Assembly: GCA_017979445.1 (NCBI GenBank)
Contig: CM030718.1
Span: 16,346,760 to 16,410,759 of the forward strand
DNA length: 64,000 nucleotides
Origin: Akebia trifoliata
Lineage: Eukaryota; Streptophyta; Magnoliopsida; Ranunculales; Lardizabalaceae
Direction of reading: 5' to 3'
The translations under genes were made by a program, and so were the position numbers. Numbering within the stretch: the stretch's first letter is position 1; each line of letters begins with the position of its first letter. Shown here in pieces: positions 30,761-42,575 of this stretch. Below the pieces are notes generated by a model. That model made no database searches. It worked only from the letters and a program-made list of their open reading frames with translations, and was not told the origin of the DNA.

Positions 30761-33700
30761 AAAGGTCTCTTTTTTTTTATTACTTCTTCATTCTTTTTCT
30801 AAGAAAAGTAGGCAGCCCTTTTCAAGGTACCCAGTCTAATTCAATGGTTGCTGTACAAGGTGTATACAACCCAGTTCTGTTTTTCTTCTAATCAGCCAAC
30901 CAATTGAACAAGGAAGTCAAAGTTCATCAAACCTAGTTTTTCCTTAAACTCTAGGTAGAAAGAAGGTAATAAGCTCATTTAATACAATCTAGACTCTTGG
31001 TAACCTTATTAGAAGTGACTATAAACCAAAAGATAACTTTGCTCTACTTTTTACCTAAGAGAAATACAAATGGGGACTTCAGATCATAGCTTCCAATGAA
31101 AGACTGATTAAATATTTTTTAACTAAGTGCTTAAAGATACAAGTTAAGATTTTGAGTAAAATACAACAAAGTCGCTAACTAAAAATTTTTTTTTTTTTTT
31201 TTTTTTTGAAAGAAGAAAATAATAAGTGGAAATCCGACCCATACACCCCCAAACTTAAACATTATATTGTCCTCAATATTTCAACATATACATGCAAAAG
31301 TAAAATTGAAATTGACAAAATGAAATGAAGTGGGTTAGATAGCACCTGAGACAGACCCTATAGTCTTGTTGATATTTAACACAATGTCCCTTGAAGTGCA
31401 TGGATTGTCTCCCAGAAGTGCTAAGTTTAACGTCTTTAGCTAGACGAAAACATAGTTAATTTTGATAGACGGGATCATCGAGAAAAAGAACTTCCTCCTG
31501 CGGAACATACTCGAGAAACGGTTTGAGACGTTGGCCATTCACTTTGAAAGTGGATCCGTCCTTAGGATTAAGGACTTCAACAGCACCATGGGGGTAAACT
31601 GTTTGGATAATATATGGGCCAGTCCATCGAGACTTAAGTTTTCCTGGAAAAAGGTGGAGTCTATTATCATACAATAAAACTTTTTGATTAGGAATGAAAT
31701 TCCTCCTAAGAATGTGCCTATCGTGAAAGAATTTGGTACGCTCTTTGTACCTTTTGGCACAATCATACGAGTCATTTCTAATCTCTTCTAACTCGTCTAG
31801 TTGTAACTTTCGCTTCTCCCCGGCTTTATCAAAATCAAAGTTGAGGCGTTTGATCGCCCAATATGCACGATGTTCTAGTTCTACAGGGAGATGGCAGGCC
31901 TTGCCAAAAACTAACCGGTAGGGAGACATCCCTATGGGTGTCTTGAATGCAGTCCTATAGGCCCAGAGTGAATCACTCAATCTCGAAGACCAATCTTTCC
32001 TTGAAGGATTGACAGTTTTTTCTAAGATAGTCTTTATTTCCCTGTTAGAAATCTCCACTTGTCCACTTGTTTGTGGGTGGTAAGGTGTGGCAACCTTATG
32101 CGTTATGAGGTATTTCTTCATCAACGTAGCAAAGATCTTGTTGCAAAAATGCGAGCCACCATCACTTATGATAGCTCGCGGAGTACCAAATCTTGAAAAA
32201 ATCGTCTCCTTGATGAATTTTATCACAACCTTGTGATCGTTAGTTCTACATGCCACAGCTTCGACCCATTTTGACACATAATCAACGGCAACTAGGATGT
32301 ATTGGTAACCCTGGGAGATAGGGAAGGGTCCCATGAAGTCTATGCCCCACACGTCAAAAATTTCGATGATCAGTATAGGATTTTGAGGCATTTCATTTCT
32401 CTTAGAGATTTTTCCTAATCTTTGACATCGATCACAAGATTTGCTAAACTCGTGGGCATCATGAAAAATACTAGGCCAGAAAAAATCGCATTGTAGGATT
32501 TTCATGGCGGTCTTCTTACCACTGAAGTGCCCTCCGCAGGCATGATTATGGCAAAACTCTAGGATACTGACTTGCTCACAGGTTGGAATACAACGTCTAA
32601 TGATTTGATCAGGACAATACTTAAATAAGTATGGCTCATCCCAGAAATACCATTTTGTTTTTGATAGAAGACGGAGTTTCTCTTGACTAGTCATTTCGAC
32701 TGGGAATTGACCTGTAACTAGGTAGTTGACAATGTCCGCATACCATGGAACATTGGCTTGAGAGATTTGCATAAGTTGCTCATCGGGAAAGGATTCAGAG
32801 ATGGGTAAGGATTCCTCGGATGGCTTGTTAACTATCCTAGACAAGTGATCAGCTACGACATTTTCTGTCCCTTTTTTGTCTCGGATCTCGAGATCAAACT
32901 CTTGTAAAAGTAGAATCCAACGGATTAATCTTGCTTTAGCATCTTTCTTTGATAGAAGGTACTTCAATGCTGCGTGGTCTGTGTAGATCACAACTTTAGA
33001 TCCTATAAGGTAGGGGCGGAATTTTTCAACGGCATAGACTACTGCTAGCATTTCCTTCTCCGTTGTAGAGTAGTTAAGCTGAGCATCGTTAAGGGTTTTA
33101 CTAGCATATTGGATAACATGAGGTTGTTTTTCAATTCGCTGACCCAAAACAGCGCCTATTGCATAATCTGAAGCGTCGCACATAACTTCGAATGGAATGC
33201 TCCAGTTTGGAGGTTGAATAATGGGTGCCGAGGTTAACTCGGACTTGAGCTTGTTGAACGCAGAGAGACATGACTCTGAAAAGTCGAAAGGAACATCCTT
33301 TCCCAATAGCTCACATAAAGGCTTCGAGATTTTTCCGAAATCTTTAATGAATCTACGATAAAAACCCGCATGGCCTAGGAATGACCTAATTTCTTTGACC
33401 GTTCTAGGAGGTGGTAATTTTTCAATTAGACCTACCTTTGCCTTATCTACCTCAATCCCTTTAGAAGAAACAATGTGCCCTAGCACAATCCCCGATGTTA
33501 CCATGAAATGGCATTTTTCCCAATTGAGGATTAGATTGACCTCTTTGCAACGTTGAAGGACCAAAGTCAAGTGATGGAGACATTCCTCAAAACTTGGTCC
33601 GAAAATTGAAAAATCGTCCATGAACACTTCGAGATATCTTTCTAGCATGTCTGAAAATATACTCATCATGCACCGTTGAAAAGTAGCGGGTGCATTGCAC

Positions 33701-33765
33701 AATCCAAAAGGCATGCGACGATACGCGAAAGTTCCAAAGGGACAGGTGAACGTTGTTTTCTCTTG
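30151..33765 (-). mobile_element. Truncated second Athila copy (3' internal half)
   Basis: It matches N1 20713-24410 over its whole length and stops at about 33765, in the RT palm upstream of the FMDD motif, where it joins N2 gag sequence (TTCTCTTG|GGCTGGTTAA). Upstream RT, protease, gag, PBS and 5' LTR of this copy are missing. T run 30728-30759 is 32 bases versus 44 in N1. Confidence 0.9.
31456..33714 (-). CDS. pol: Athila pol C-terminal frame (RT palm/thumb, RNase H, integrase), open over 752 codons
   Basis: Without any stop from [15 protein letters not shown] to the C-terminus. RT motif FMDD at residues 31-34; RNase H acidic residues D180 (VMCDAS), E220 (TEKEML), D246 (YTDHAAL), D289 (VADHLS). 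Integrase: zinc region with HNHACGGHF and CDRC (residues 389-430), catalytic D459 (WGIDFMG), D518 (IISDGGSHF), E554 (GQVEISN), and C-terminal GPY module WTGPY. Thus the RNase H and integrase catalytic residues are all present. The protein has lost its N-terminal RT, protease and gag and has no promoter/start context of its own; the first ATG lies inside RT. It was part of a longer polyprotein. Confidence 0.92.
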   Translation of the reverse strand: MPFGLCNAPATFQRCMMSIFSDMLERYLEVFMDDFSIFGPSFEECLHHLTLVLQRCKEVNLILNWEKCHFMVTSGIVLGHIVSSKGIEVDKAKVGLIEKLPPPRTVKEIRSFLGHAGFYRRFIKDFGKISKPLCELLGKDVPFDFSESCLSAFNKLKSELTSAPIIQPPNWSIPFEVMCDASDYAIGAVLGQRIEKQPHVIQYASKTLNDAQLNYSTTEKEMLAVVYAVEKFRPYLIGSKVVIYTDHAALKYLLSKKDAKARLIRWILLLQEFDLEIRDKKGTENVVADHLSRIVNKPSEESLPISESFPDEQLMQISQANVPWYADIVNYLVTGQFPVEMTSQEKLRLLSKTKWYFWDEPYLFKYCPDQIIRRCIPTCEQVSILEFCHNHACGGHFSGKKTAMKILQCDFFWPSIFHDAHEFSKSCDRCQRLGKISKRNEMPQNPILIIEIFDVWGIDFMGPFPISQGYQYILVAVDYVSKWVEAVACRTNDHKVVIKFIKETIFSRFGTPRAIISDGGSHFCNKIFATLMKKYLITHKVATPYHPQTSGQVEISNREIKTILEKTVNPSRKDWSSRLSDSLWAYRTAFKTPIGMSPYRLVFGKACHLPVELEHRAYWAIKRLNFDFDKAGEKRKLQLDELEEIRNDSYDCAKRYKERTKFFHDRHILRRNFIPNQKVLLYDNRLHLFPGKLKSRWTGPYIIQTVYPHGAVEVLNPKDGSTFKVNGQRLKPFLEYVPQEEVLFLDDPVYQN

Positions 33766-34620
33766 GGCTGGTTAATGTCATTGGATTCATCTCGGGTAAG
33801 AACATGACATGAATTGATGAAGGAGTTTATTGGTCGGTATTCATTCAACACGGATATTGAACTTACAAGAAGAGACCTAGAAACTACTAAACAAAAACCC
33901 GGAGAAACTTTCACTGAGTTCATTGCTCGATGGAGAGCTAAAGTCGCTCAATTGTGGGACCGACCTCAAGAGAAGGAACAAGTCAAGATTATCCTCAAGA
34001 ATCTCACTCCAAATTATGCTAAGTACTTGATGCCTCAGTACCTTCCTACTTTTCAATCCCTCCTTGAAACTGGAAATCAAGTTGAGGATGCCTGTTCTTC
34101 GGGACTTTTTGGTAACTCGTCTGAGTCAAAACCCAAACATTTCAAACCTAATGTCAATTCCTTACAAGTGGCCAACACCTCCTTCGCACTATCTCCTCAA
34201 ACTACTCAGCCTTCACAAACTAAGCCTAAGAGACAATTTGCCAATCTTGGAATGTCTCTTAGTGTTGCTTATCAAAAATTGATGAAAAGGGGCTTGCTAA
34301 CGCCTTTACAACCTAAACCTTTGCCTAATCCTCTTCCCCCAAACATGGATAATGGACAATTCTGTGAATTCCATCAGATGCCTGGTCATGTTCTTGACAG
34401 GTGTATTACTCTCCGTCATGCTATCCAAGACTTGATAGAACAAGGAAAGGTTACCATACCCACTCCTACCGCACCCAATGTGCAGACTAACCCTTTGCCT
34501 ACCTTTCAAAATCAACCCCCTCCTACTTTGAACCTAATATCCATATCTAAACCCGAATCAATTGACCCAGTTTCCTTCATTCACCAAATTGGTCTTAACA
34601 GTGCATTCGCTCCATGCTAG
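33766..34620 (+). pseudogene. gag: N2 gag, C-terminal part
   Basis: It resumes with [13 protein letters not shown], then a TGA at 33805-33807 in place of Trp, then HELMKEFIGRYSFN and an open frame of 268 codons from the ATG at 33814. Gag core GETFTEFIARWRAKVAQLWDR is followed by LPTFQSLLETGNQVEDA. A zinc-knuckle-like CEFHQMPGHVLDRC (C-x2-H-x4-H-x4-C) precedes LRHAIQDLIEQGKV, both typical of TAT gag. N3 carries the same order in decayed form. Relative to N3 about 28-30 residues are missing at the Athila junction. Confidence 0.88.
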
Positions 34621-35647
34621 TATGAGCTCAACTACGTTAAGACAATAACAGAACTGAAGAACAGAGAAATCATTGAAGCAACAGGTTGTCCCGCATGTGA
34701 CAGGCTTGAATCAGAATATGAAGAGATAGTAAAAACAGGCAAGTTCAAGTCATCCATCGAAGATAACTAAAATGGCATAGACTTTAGAATTGTGTCCCTC
34801 CATTCAGAATGATGTCGTCTTTTAAGTCTTCTTTGTTTTTTTTTAGCTTCAGTTGCGTTAGTCTTTGAATTCAGTTAGTCATCTTTATTTTCAAGTTTTA
34901 GTTGAGTTTGTCAGTCTATGTTTTTTAATTCTAATAAAATATAGAAGGTTTTGATATCATGCGTGTAATAATGATTTGAATATAATATCTAACATGGGGA
35001 TTGACTTAAAGCTCACCAATCAAGCTCGATAAATATTTGAATTAAAGAGTACACTCAAGAAGTGCAAATTGGTGATACATTATCCTCAGGAGAACATGAG
35101 AGAATAGTAAACTTACTTGAGAAATTCAACAATGTTTCTTGCACGGTCTCATAAGGATATATGGACGGATCGCATAAAAATATAGATCAAGACATAAAGT
35201 CAAGAGTGATTTCAAAGTCAAAGGTTATTGTTCAAAAATGATATAGCTGAAAACATCGACAAAGATGCTAAGACTTACAAGTGGATCTACCATGTTTCTC
35301 ACTCAAAAGAAGAGAGTTCTCTTTCACTAAAGAATAAAAGATTTTCTTGAAGTTCTAGAAGAGTTGAATAATTAGAAAATTCGATCATATTCGATTTCAC
35401 AAAAGAAGACTAAAGAATATTCATTCTTCAAAAGGAAACCTTACTCGACAGAGCAATCCAAATATCGAATTCCTAAAACTTTGACCAAGTCAAGCAGCAT
35501 TCACCAAAGGAGGCCTTCTTTGGTCTAGCAATTATCCTATCTTACCAAAAAAGAAAAAAGAACCTTCTTTAGCCCCTCGCAGTCTTTTAAAAGAAAAATA
35601 AAAGTAATAGCTTCTTCTTTCTAAACCAGTGGGAGGGAATCTTAGTA
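34621..35647 (+). other. N2 post-gag region with a pol N-terminal remnant
   Basis: After gag the text ELKNREIIEATGCPACDRLESEYEE continues in short frames. At about 35090-35160 GEHERIVNLLEKFNNVSCT corresponds to the start of the TAT pol (the stretch before DVFAWSYEDM in family members). RT, RNase H and integrase do not follow; the sequence goes directly into the 3' UTR. Confidence 0.6.
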
Positions 35648-35735
35648 TGAACTACGTTTTGACCTGATCCCAAAAGAAAAAATAAATATATTTGGGGTAC
35701 GTAGGCAACCTGAGAAGTTACTTCAGGCCCGGTCA
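35648..35735 (+). promoter_or_regulatory. Conserved TAT 3' UTR block (N2 copy)
   Basis: GAACTACGTTTTGACCTGATCC, then GGGGTACGTAGGCAACCTGA, then GAAGTTACTTCAGGCCCGGTC. The same block occurs in N3 (46955-47028) and in N4 (54071-54150, minus). It holds a near-palindrome CCTGAGAAGTTACTTCAGG that could fold in RNA. Conservation among three copies of non-coding DNA suggests function in the element's RNA. Confidence 0.7.
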
Positions 35736-36085
35736 TGAAAAAAATATATTCTCTTAAGGAAAGTATCATCCAAAAGGAAAATCCCCTATTAAAAGGTTCA
35801 AAAGAAGATAATGCCAAACTAGGGGCATTAGCAAAAAAAAAAAGAAAAAGAATGCCAAACTAGGGGCATAAAAAAAAAAGAGTCAAAAGAATTTACAGAA
35901 AATAATGACAAAAAAAAAGAATATTAGACTAGGGGCATTTTGAAAAGTCGAGCCTTTTACCCTTTCTTTCTAAACTATGTCCTAAGCCCACCTATTAAGT
36001 CCTCATAAATGTTAATTGATTCGGTTAAGGTGCAAGGAACTAAGAAGTTGTCGAGTTGGTTATTCAAGATCATCAAGAAAAAAAG

Positions 36086-36295
36086 AGAAGCCCGCTAAGT
36101 CGAAAACCCGAAAAGATGACTTAGGCAAAATTTAGGGTATAACCATAAAAAAAGAAAGTCTGCTAGGTTAAAAACCTGAAAAGGCGACCTAGGCAAAAAT
36201 CAAGGCATCATCAGAAAAATAAAAATAAAGCCCGCTAGATTGAAAACCTAAAGAGGCGATCTAGGCCAAAATTAGGGCATTATCAAATAGGAGGA
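36086..36295 (+). repeat. Three 69-bp tandem repeats in N2 3' UTR
   Basis: Units carry CGCTARRTYGAAAACC, GAARAGRYGAYCTAGGC and AGGGYAT(C/A)A words. Two decayed units occur in N4 (about 53690-53790, minus) and one or two in N3 (about 47296-47370). Each unit contains an internal imperfect hairpin (GCTAGGTTAAAAACCTGAAAAGGCGACCTAGG region). Confidence 0.65.
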
Positions 36296-36934
36296 AAGGT
36301 CTTGTCAAGAAGAAAAATTCAGAAGGAAGTTTATGCAAAAACTAGAAAATGTAGAACCATTCAAGTCACAATATTCATTTTTCATTCAAGAGCTCACATC
36401 CGACGAAGACAATGTTGAAGTCGAAAAAATAAGAAGTCATCTTGAACATTGTAGGATCTTTAAGAGTATGTTTACTTGTTCAAGTGTTCGTTAATGGAAG
36501 ATGTAGAATCATCAACCACTTTGAAGAGAAAGATCTTCTATTCTAATATTTATCAAGATTTTTTTTAAAGTCCAGCTCAAGCATTTTTCAAAAGAAATTC
36601 GAATGAAAATGATCAATCCCTTATTGCACATATGATAATCTTAAGAGTCTTAAATTTAAAAGAATGTCAGTTTTTCTATCTGTCATACATCAGAGTCCAT
36701 ATTTTTCAAGCATAATCTATTCCATCAGTCTCGTAGTTAAGTCCCACTTAAAGCCAACCTTGAAACTAGGGGCATTTTTGAAGGTCATTTAATTCTAAAA
36801 TTTTTGTTCTTAATCACATGATAAAAAGAAAATCATGCAAAAGCTTAAAAGTCCGGCAAAGCCCAATGATAATTACGAATCCAGATGCATGATAAGCCAA
36901 TAAAGGCCTAATCTTTCAAACTTTGAGCTCAATT

Positions 36935-37590
36935 TTGAATCATAGAATGAATTAATAGGATTGTTTAAGTTCCTTTAAATCTAAGCCCGAGAAACGTGCC
37001 TTAGTAAGTTTGAGTCTAAGAAACGAGACTCCAACTTTTTGAATCTTAGAATGAATAGGCTTTTTGAAGTGCCTACAAACCTAAGTTTGAGTCCGAGAAA
37101 CGAGACTCCAACTTTTTTAATCATAGAATGAATAGGATTTTTGAAGTGCCTATAAACCTAAGTTCGAGTCCGAGAAACGAGACTCCAACTTTTTGAATCA
37201 TAGAATGAATAGGCTTTTTGAAGTACCTATAAACCTAAGTTCGAGTCCGAGAAACGAGACTCAAACTTTTTGAATCAAATAATGAATAGGCTTTTTGAAG
37301 TGCCCATAAACCTAAGTTCGAGTTCGAAAAACGAGACTTCAACATTTTGAATCATAGGCTTTTTGAAGTGCCTACAAACCTTAGTTCGAGTTCGAGAAAC
37401 AAGACTCCATGTTTAATAGGATTGTTTAAGTTCCTCTAAACCTTAGTTAGAGTCCAAGAAACGAGACTCCAACTTTGTTTGAATCATATTGAATTAACAA
37501 GATTGTTTAAGTTATTTAGCTCGAGAAGCGTGGCTACAATAGGTTCGAGTCCGATAAATGAGACTCAAACTTTTTCGAACTCTAAAAAGA
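36935..37590 (+). repeat. About 77-bp minisatellite in N2 3' UTR
   Basis: About eight to nine diverged units, of which the clearest are at 37040-37350. Unit words: GAATCATAGAATGAATAGGC, TTTTTGAAGTGCCTATAAACC, TAAGTTCGAGTCCGAGAAAC, GAGACTCCAACTTTTT. End units are degenerate. 3' UTR minisatellites are a known feature of TAT/Ogre elements. Confidence 0.85.
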
Positions 37591-38020
37591 ATTTCAAATA
37601 GGATTTAACGAAGTTCTTTCATTGTTATGACTCCAATTACTTCATTGTTCAACCTTGCCATGATTGCTTTCGTTGCATAAGCACATTTCAATTTTGAGTC
37701 ATTATTGTCAGTGAGAGAAGATCTCTAGGACCTGACACATTTTTACTTAGTTTCACACAGCATTACACCATTTCACACAGTGCACTTTTGCATTAGTTAG
37801 AGAGAATTTTCTAAAATTCAAGGATCTGATACTGTTAGTGAGAGCTCACGCTCGAGGACCTGACAACGTTTTTTCGGGGAGAGTTTTACCCTCAAGGATC
37901 CGAACACCTCGACGAATTGTTAAATCAGGCTGCAAAATGAACTGTTACTAGCTTTGGCATTCAGATATCGCACTAGCTACCAAAATAGATTTGCTATCTA
38001 GTTTAATTCAACCCTTTGCC
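37591..38020 (+). other. N2 terminal 3' UTR
   Basis: Non-coding sequence between minisatellite and PPT. It has a match with N3 (48480-48660): CAAGGATCTGA, TTTTACCCTCAAGGATC, GCAAAATGRACTGTTACTAGC, and a final TTTGCCAGAGAGGGGCATC. No gene. Confidence 0.6.
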
Positions 38021-38033
38021 AGAGAGGGGCATC
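38021..38033 (+). promoter_or_regulatory. N2 polypurine tract
   Basis: AGAGAGGGGCATC directly precedes the right LTR start TGTAGACACC. In N3 the same site is AAGAGGGGCATC (48670-48681). Plus-strand DNA synthesis primes at such a tract. Confidence 0.8.
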
Positions 38034-39781
38034 TGTAGACACCCCATTTTTGCATCTGCCTGATTAATCAACTCGTCAAATGATGGATGTTATTTCCATT
38101 ATTTTATTTTGTTACTAGAAATGTTTCAGAAATCTGGATGAGGTATCTCGAACAACAAAACATTAGAAATCACGCTACGCTAGGAAAATATGATCCCAGA
38201 GACATAGAAATCATCATCTTGCAAACAAAAAAAATGCTTCACGATAAAAATCACTAAAAATTGATCAAATTACTAAATGACCAAAATACCCCTAACATCA
38301 AAACAACCCTAGAGCCTACATTACGCTTAGAAAAACTCTTTTGAACACATAAAATAACAAATTGGAACCAAATAAATCATTTCACCAATTTTCACAAAAT
38401 TTGACAAAATTACGAAAATGCCCCTCATGAAGTTCACAACCATTTCATACAAAAAATTTCATAAATGACACAAACTAATAAGTCCATTGAATTTCTTATG
38501 AAAAATCGATTCTAAAACATCCTAGAACATTAAAAACCGACTTAAAATGTGAAAAGTCCTCTTCGGGGGCAAAATGATAATTTCACAATTTTCATAATTA
38601 AAATTTTCAAAATTAATAAATAAAACATTAAATAATTAAATTGAAACATTAATGAAATTAATTTAAAATTTTGAACTAAAAAATCGATCAATTGGGCTCT
38701 CATGAAAAATTGTTGAGGGTTCGTGAGATATTTCTTTAAGAACCCCTCCATTTGGGGGTCCAAAGAATTAAAGATATAATAGAGGGGGGTTCTCCAAAAA
38801 TTTAAAGTCAATCAAGCAAGACTAAGGTCAAGGTATTAAAGTCAATCAAGTAAGACTAAAGTCAAAATTAAAGTCAATTAAGCAAGACTAAAGTCAAGAT
38901 ATTAAAAGTCAATCAATTAAGACTAAAGTCAAAATATTAAAAGTCAATTAAATAAGACCAAAAGTCAAAATCATAATAGAGTTCTAATTAAAAAATAACT
39001 CTATCTAATAGAGTTCTAATTAAAAAATAATTCTACCTAAAATAATTCTAATTAAAACACAATTCTACCGAAAACAATTCTAACTAAAACACAATTCTAA
39101 TTAAAAGAATTCTAATTAAATACTAACTCTATCTAAATCAACCCCTAAAAAAATCTATAAATAGGGGTGCTCACACCCTATTTTCGTATCAAATCAAAAA
39201 TCCTAAGAGAAGTAGGTCAAAAAGCCTCCCTAACTTCCCATAAACCCTAGTTTTGAAGTCCCAACTCCTTACTAACACCCATACTTCGATTTTAGCCTTA
39301 AAAACACCTAGAAGCCCTTCAAAAACACCTCAAAATCAATAACAAAATTCGAAGAATCCAGATCTAAGGAAGAAATACCTTACCTCGAAAATCCGAAATC
39401 AGATCCAGGGATAGAACGAAGTAAGGAGAACGGTACAAGGAGCAGTTTCATTGAATTGAGGGAATAGAACCGTTGCGTTCAAAGGTAAAGTCTCTTTTAT
39501 TTTATTTTATTTTTTTTTCTTTCTTTTTCTATCTAGGTTTTTGTTAGCAATGTAGACTTATTTGGGTTAAGTAGAGACCGGCATTGGCTGGGCGAGGTTG
39601 GTGCCTAACACCTTCCAACCCCGTAATGTGATCCCTAGATTCAGTTTTTCTTTAGTAGAATGGTCTCTTTATCCGTTTAGAGTCATTGATCGGTTCCTAG
39701 ACCGTAATAACTAAGTGGCGACTCCCAAACCTCAAGGGTCAAAAGCAGATCCGCGCACCTCGCGTATCGAGGGCACTTTCA
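38034..39781 (+). repeat. N2 right LTR
   Basis: 1748 bp, TGTAGACACC...GGGCACTTTCA. TATA box TATAAATA at 39156-39163. The first 190 bases differ from the left LTR at about a dozen places plus one 17-bp gap. Directly followed by the second TCAGC copy (39782-39786). Confidence 0.9.
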
Positions 39782-41593
39782 TCAGCCCCAACACTCTTCA
39801 TAAAAAAAAATAGCAACTCTCAACTTTGATAGCAGCCATTAACATCCTCTATTTCCTTCTCTCTTCACCATAAAAAACCAACCCACTTCTCTCTTGATTA
39901 CACCCTTTTCTTCTCCATAAAAAAAGTCAGCTCACTTCCTTGCCATTACCTCATTCTCCATTAAAAACCAGCCAAGTTCTTTACCATTAAACCATCTCCA
40001 TTACAGCATAAGCACCACCACACACCCTCTTCTCCCACGTCTTTCTCACTCTCTCCGATTTATGGATGCCCCTCTCTCACTCTCTTTGCTCTCCTCATTC
40101 TACACCAACTCCCAACAGCCATAATAACAGTCATAGCTGTAGTCACGTCGCCTCATTTTTTATTTTATTCTTGTATAACTCGCAACCACAACGACCCGTA
40201 CGATACTATTCACTTGCCATTTCAAGTTTTTTTTAAGGAATCCACGCATCCGAATGTATTGGGCAAAGATAATATTTTTTAATTTTATTTTACTTTTATT
40301 TATTTGTTTATTTATTTTTATTGTTTCTTGATTTAGTATGCATCTAAACTAATTCATTGATTTTTGGGGACATCGAAAATTTGAATTGATTTTATTTTCA
40401 AATTAAGCACATGGGTTAAATCACTGATTTAATACACATGGTAATTAAAAAAAAATCAAGATTCTTTTGGTTAACAAATTGCGAGTCGACTCACTGATTT
40501 TGGGACATTGAAAATTTAAATTTATTTTATTTTAAATTAGGCACGTGGGTTAAATCACCGATTTAATACACGTGACGATTCCAAAAAAAATTAAGATTCT
40601 GTGGATTGACAAATTGCGAGTCGACTCGTTGATTTTGGGGACATTGAAAATTCGAATCTATTTTATTTTAAATTAGGCACGTGGGTTAACTCACCGATTT
40701 AATACACGTGACGATTCCAAAAAAAAAATTAAAATTCTTTTGATCAACAAATTGGTGAGTTAACTCACTAATTTCGATGCACGTGACAATTAAAAATTTT
40801 TTTTCAATCAAAATTATTGAGTTGAATCACTAAGTTCGTGTACATTGAAAATTTAAAGTTGAATTTTCCCACGAAATGGACGCATGAGTCGATTCACTGA
40901 TTTTTTGTATGCATTGGATATTTCAAATTGAGATTTTCTATAAAATCGGGCATGTGAGTTGACTCATTGATTTTAATACACGTGACATTACAAAAAATCA
41001 AGATTTATTTGATAATAAAATTTATGGATTAAAAAACCCACTGATTTTAATGCACGTGGCGGTTCAAAAATCGAATCTCTTTGATAAAATGTCGTCAATG
41101 AGCCAATTCACTAATTTTATATATATGGCATTGAAAATCGATTTCAATTATTCAAAGTATGGTCGAATTAATCCATTAATTTTGGTGCCATGTAAGCCTT
41201 ATTAAATTATGGATTTTCTTTATACGAAATTCGAGAAACAATGTAATTATTTTAGCAATAGGATTTGTTTAGTAAATCCGATGTAATTTGATGATGATGG
41301 GAGCCTAGATTGACCCTTAGTCTTTAAGTATTGACCATAGGATATTTTTAAATTACAGTAGAGACTGATCATCTTGATCAGGCGGGTTCGGTGCCTAACA
41401 CTTTCCGAAACCCGTAACCTGACCTCTTACCTATTTCTCTGATCCGTGGACCGACCCATATCCATTTGGAGTTAATTTTGGTTCCTAGACCTAAACTAGG
41501 TGGTGACTGACTATTATTTTAAAATCCCCAAGATACGTAGATTAGATCCCTAATCCGCTATTTAGTGGATGCCCGCGGGTCGAGGCGATTGCA
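39782..41593 (+). repeat. N3 left LTR, 3' part
   Basis: Begins with the TCAGC duplication and continues CCCAACACTCTTCATAAAA, matching 50691 onward of the right LTR, to the LTR end GATTGCA at 41593. Several repeats of about 135 bp occur at 40360-41150, each with GGCACGTGGGTTAA and a CGAGTCGACTCG palindrome. It lacks 292 bp present in the right LTR (51280-51571); the breakpoint is at 40369 inside a TTGATTTTGGGG repeat. Confidence 0.88.
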
Positions 41594-42575
41594 GTGACGA
41601 CTCCGCTGGGGACAATTTAAGGTTAAACTTGACCCGATCCAAGACTATCTTTAGGTCGAATTTTTCCTCGAGTCAACCTAGTTGACTCAATGAGACTCTT
41701 AGATTAGACTAGATTTGGTCCTTTCTTTCATTGGCATGTGATTAGATATATTCAATTATTTATCTCTGTTAATTAGTTTGATGATTGGATATATTTGATT
41801 TCTATGGTTGGATATTTGTGAAAAATGCCTTGGGCGCACTCTGTCCCTTTGCACACCCTCACGAGCATGCATATGCATATTTGCATGATGTCATGTCCGT
41901 ATGAACCTAGTAGCCGGATCTAAGCTAACCTGGTCCTTCGGGATATGGGGGATGCTCGTGAACATTACAACTTCAATACAGTACCTTCAGGTATATCAAA
42001 CTGGAGCACCACGTACTGTTTGACCAGGTAAAACTGGAATAGTATATCGGTGTTTCGGACTGAAGTGACCTAAGCTTTGTCCTAACCTAGCCTCAATCAT
42101 ATAGAAAACCTAGAACTTAAGTGCGGTCATATTAGGCCACAACTCGAATCGACCATAAGTGCTCCCGGGTTGCCTTTATTTAATCTAACCACAAGGTAAG
42201 TGGGTGGACCGATCCACACTGCTCAAATGGAACCAGCAATATCGGTCCAACCCAATAAATGTAATTGAAAAAGTTGTGCTGGCCAATCATTTTCCAACCC
42301 ATTAACCCAATTGGTAAGTTGATCTTTCGGATCAATATACGAGCCAATTGAGTTAATTGGTTCAATTAAATGTCAATGAGGTGATAAATTGTTTTTTTTT
42401 AATCCATTGGATAGAATCGGTCTGAATGTGGTAACGAAACTTCTTTTTCTAACCAATTAAATTCAATAGGTCGGACATTTCTTTAAATCAAAATGTTTGA
42501 ATCACATTAAAAATCGTACCAAAATATAGATGTGGCTTGTTCTTAATGAGAGTTAGTTTTTTGGTTTTGGTTAGA
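41594..42575 (+). other. N3 PBS-like site and leader
   Basis: Starts GTGACGACTCCGCTGGGGAC after the LTR end, the PBS-like site. The leader is non-coding to the ATG at 42576; the conserved word GGTATATCAAAC occurs at 41990-42001. It parallels the N2 leader but is shorter and lacks the 193-bp repeats. Confidence 0.65.

Larger units (their letters stand above)
14812..39781 (+). mobile_element. Element N2: gag-only TAT-type LTR retrotransposon inserted in the N3 LTR
   Basis: LTRs 14812-16588 and 38034-39781, flanked by a perfect TCAGC target duplication. Without the Athila insertion (19479 to about 33765) its internal region is about 7.2 kb: PBS-like site, leader with tandem repeats, gag split in two (19108-19478 and 33766-34620), a pol N-terminal remnant, conserved 3' block, two minisatellites, and a polypurine tract. 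No RT, RNase H or integrase of its own. Closely related to N3 in leader, gag and 3' UTR, but its LTR is half the length. The LTR pair differs by about 6% by eye over the first 190 bases. Confidence 0.88.
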
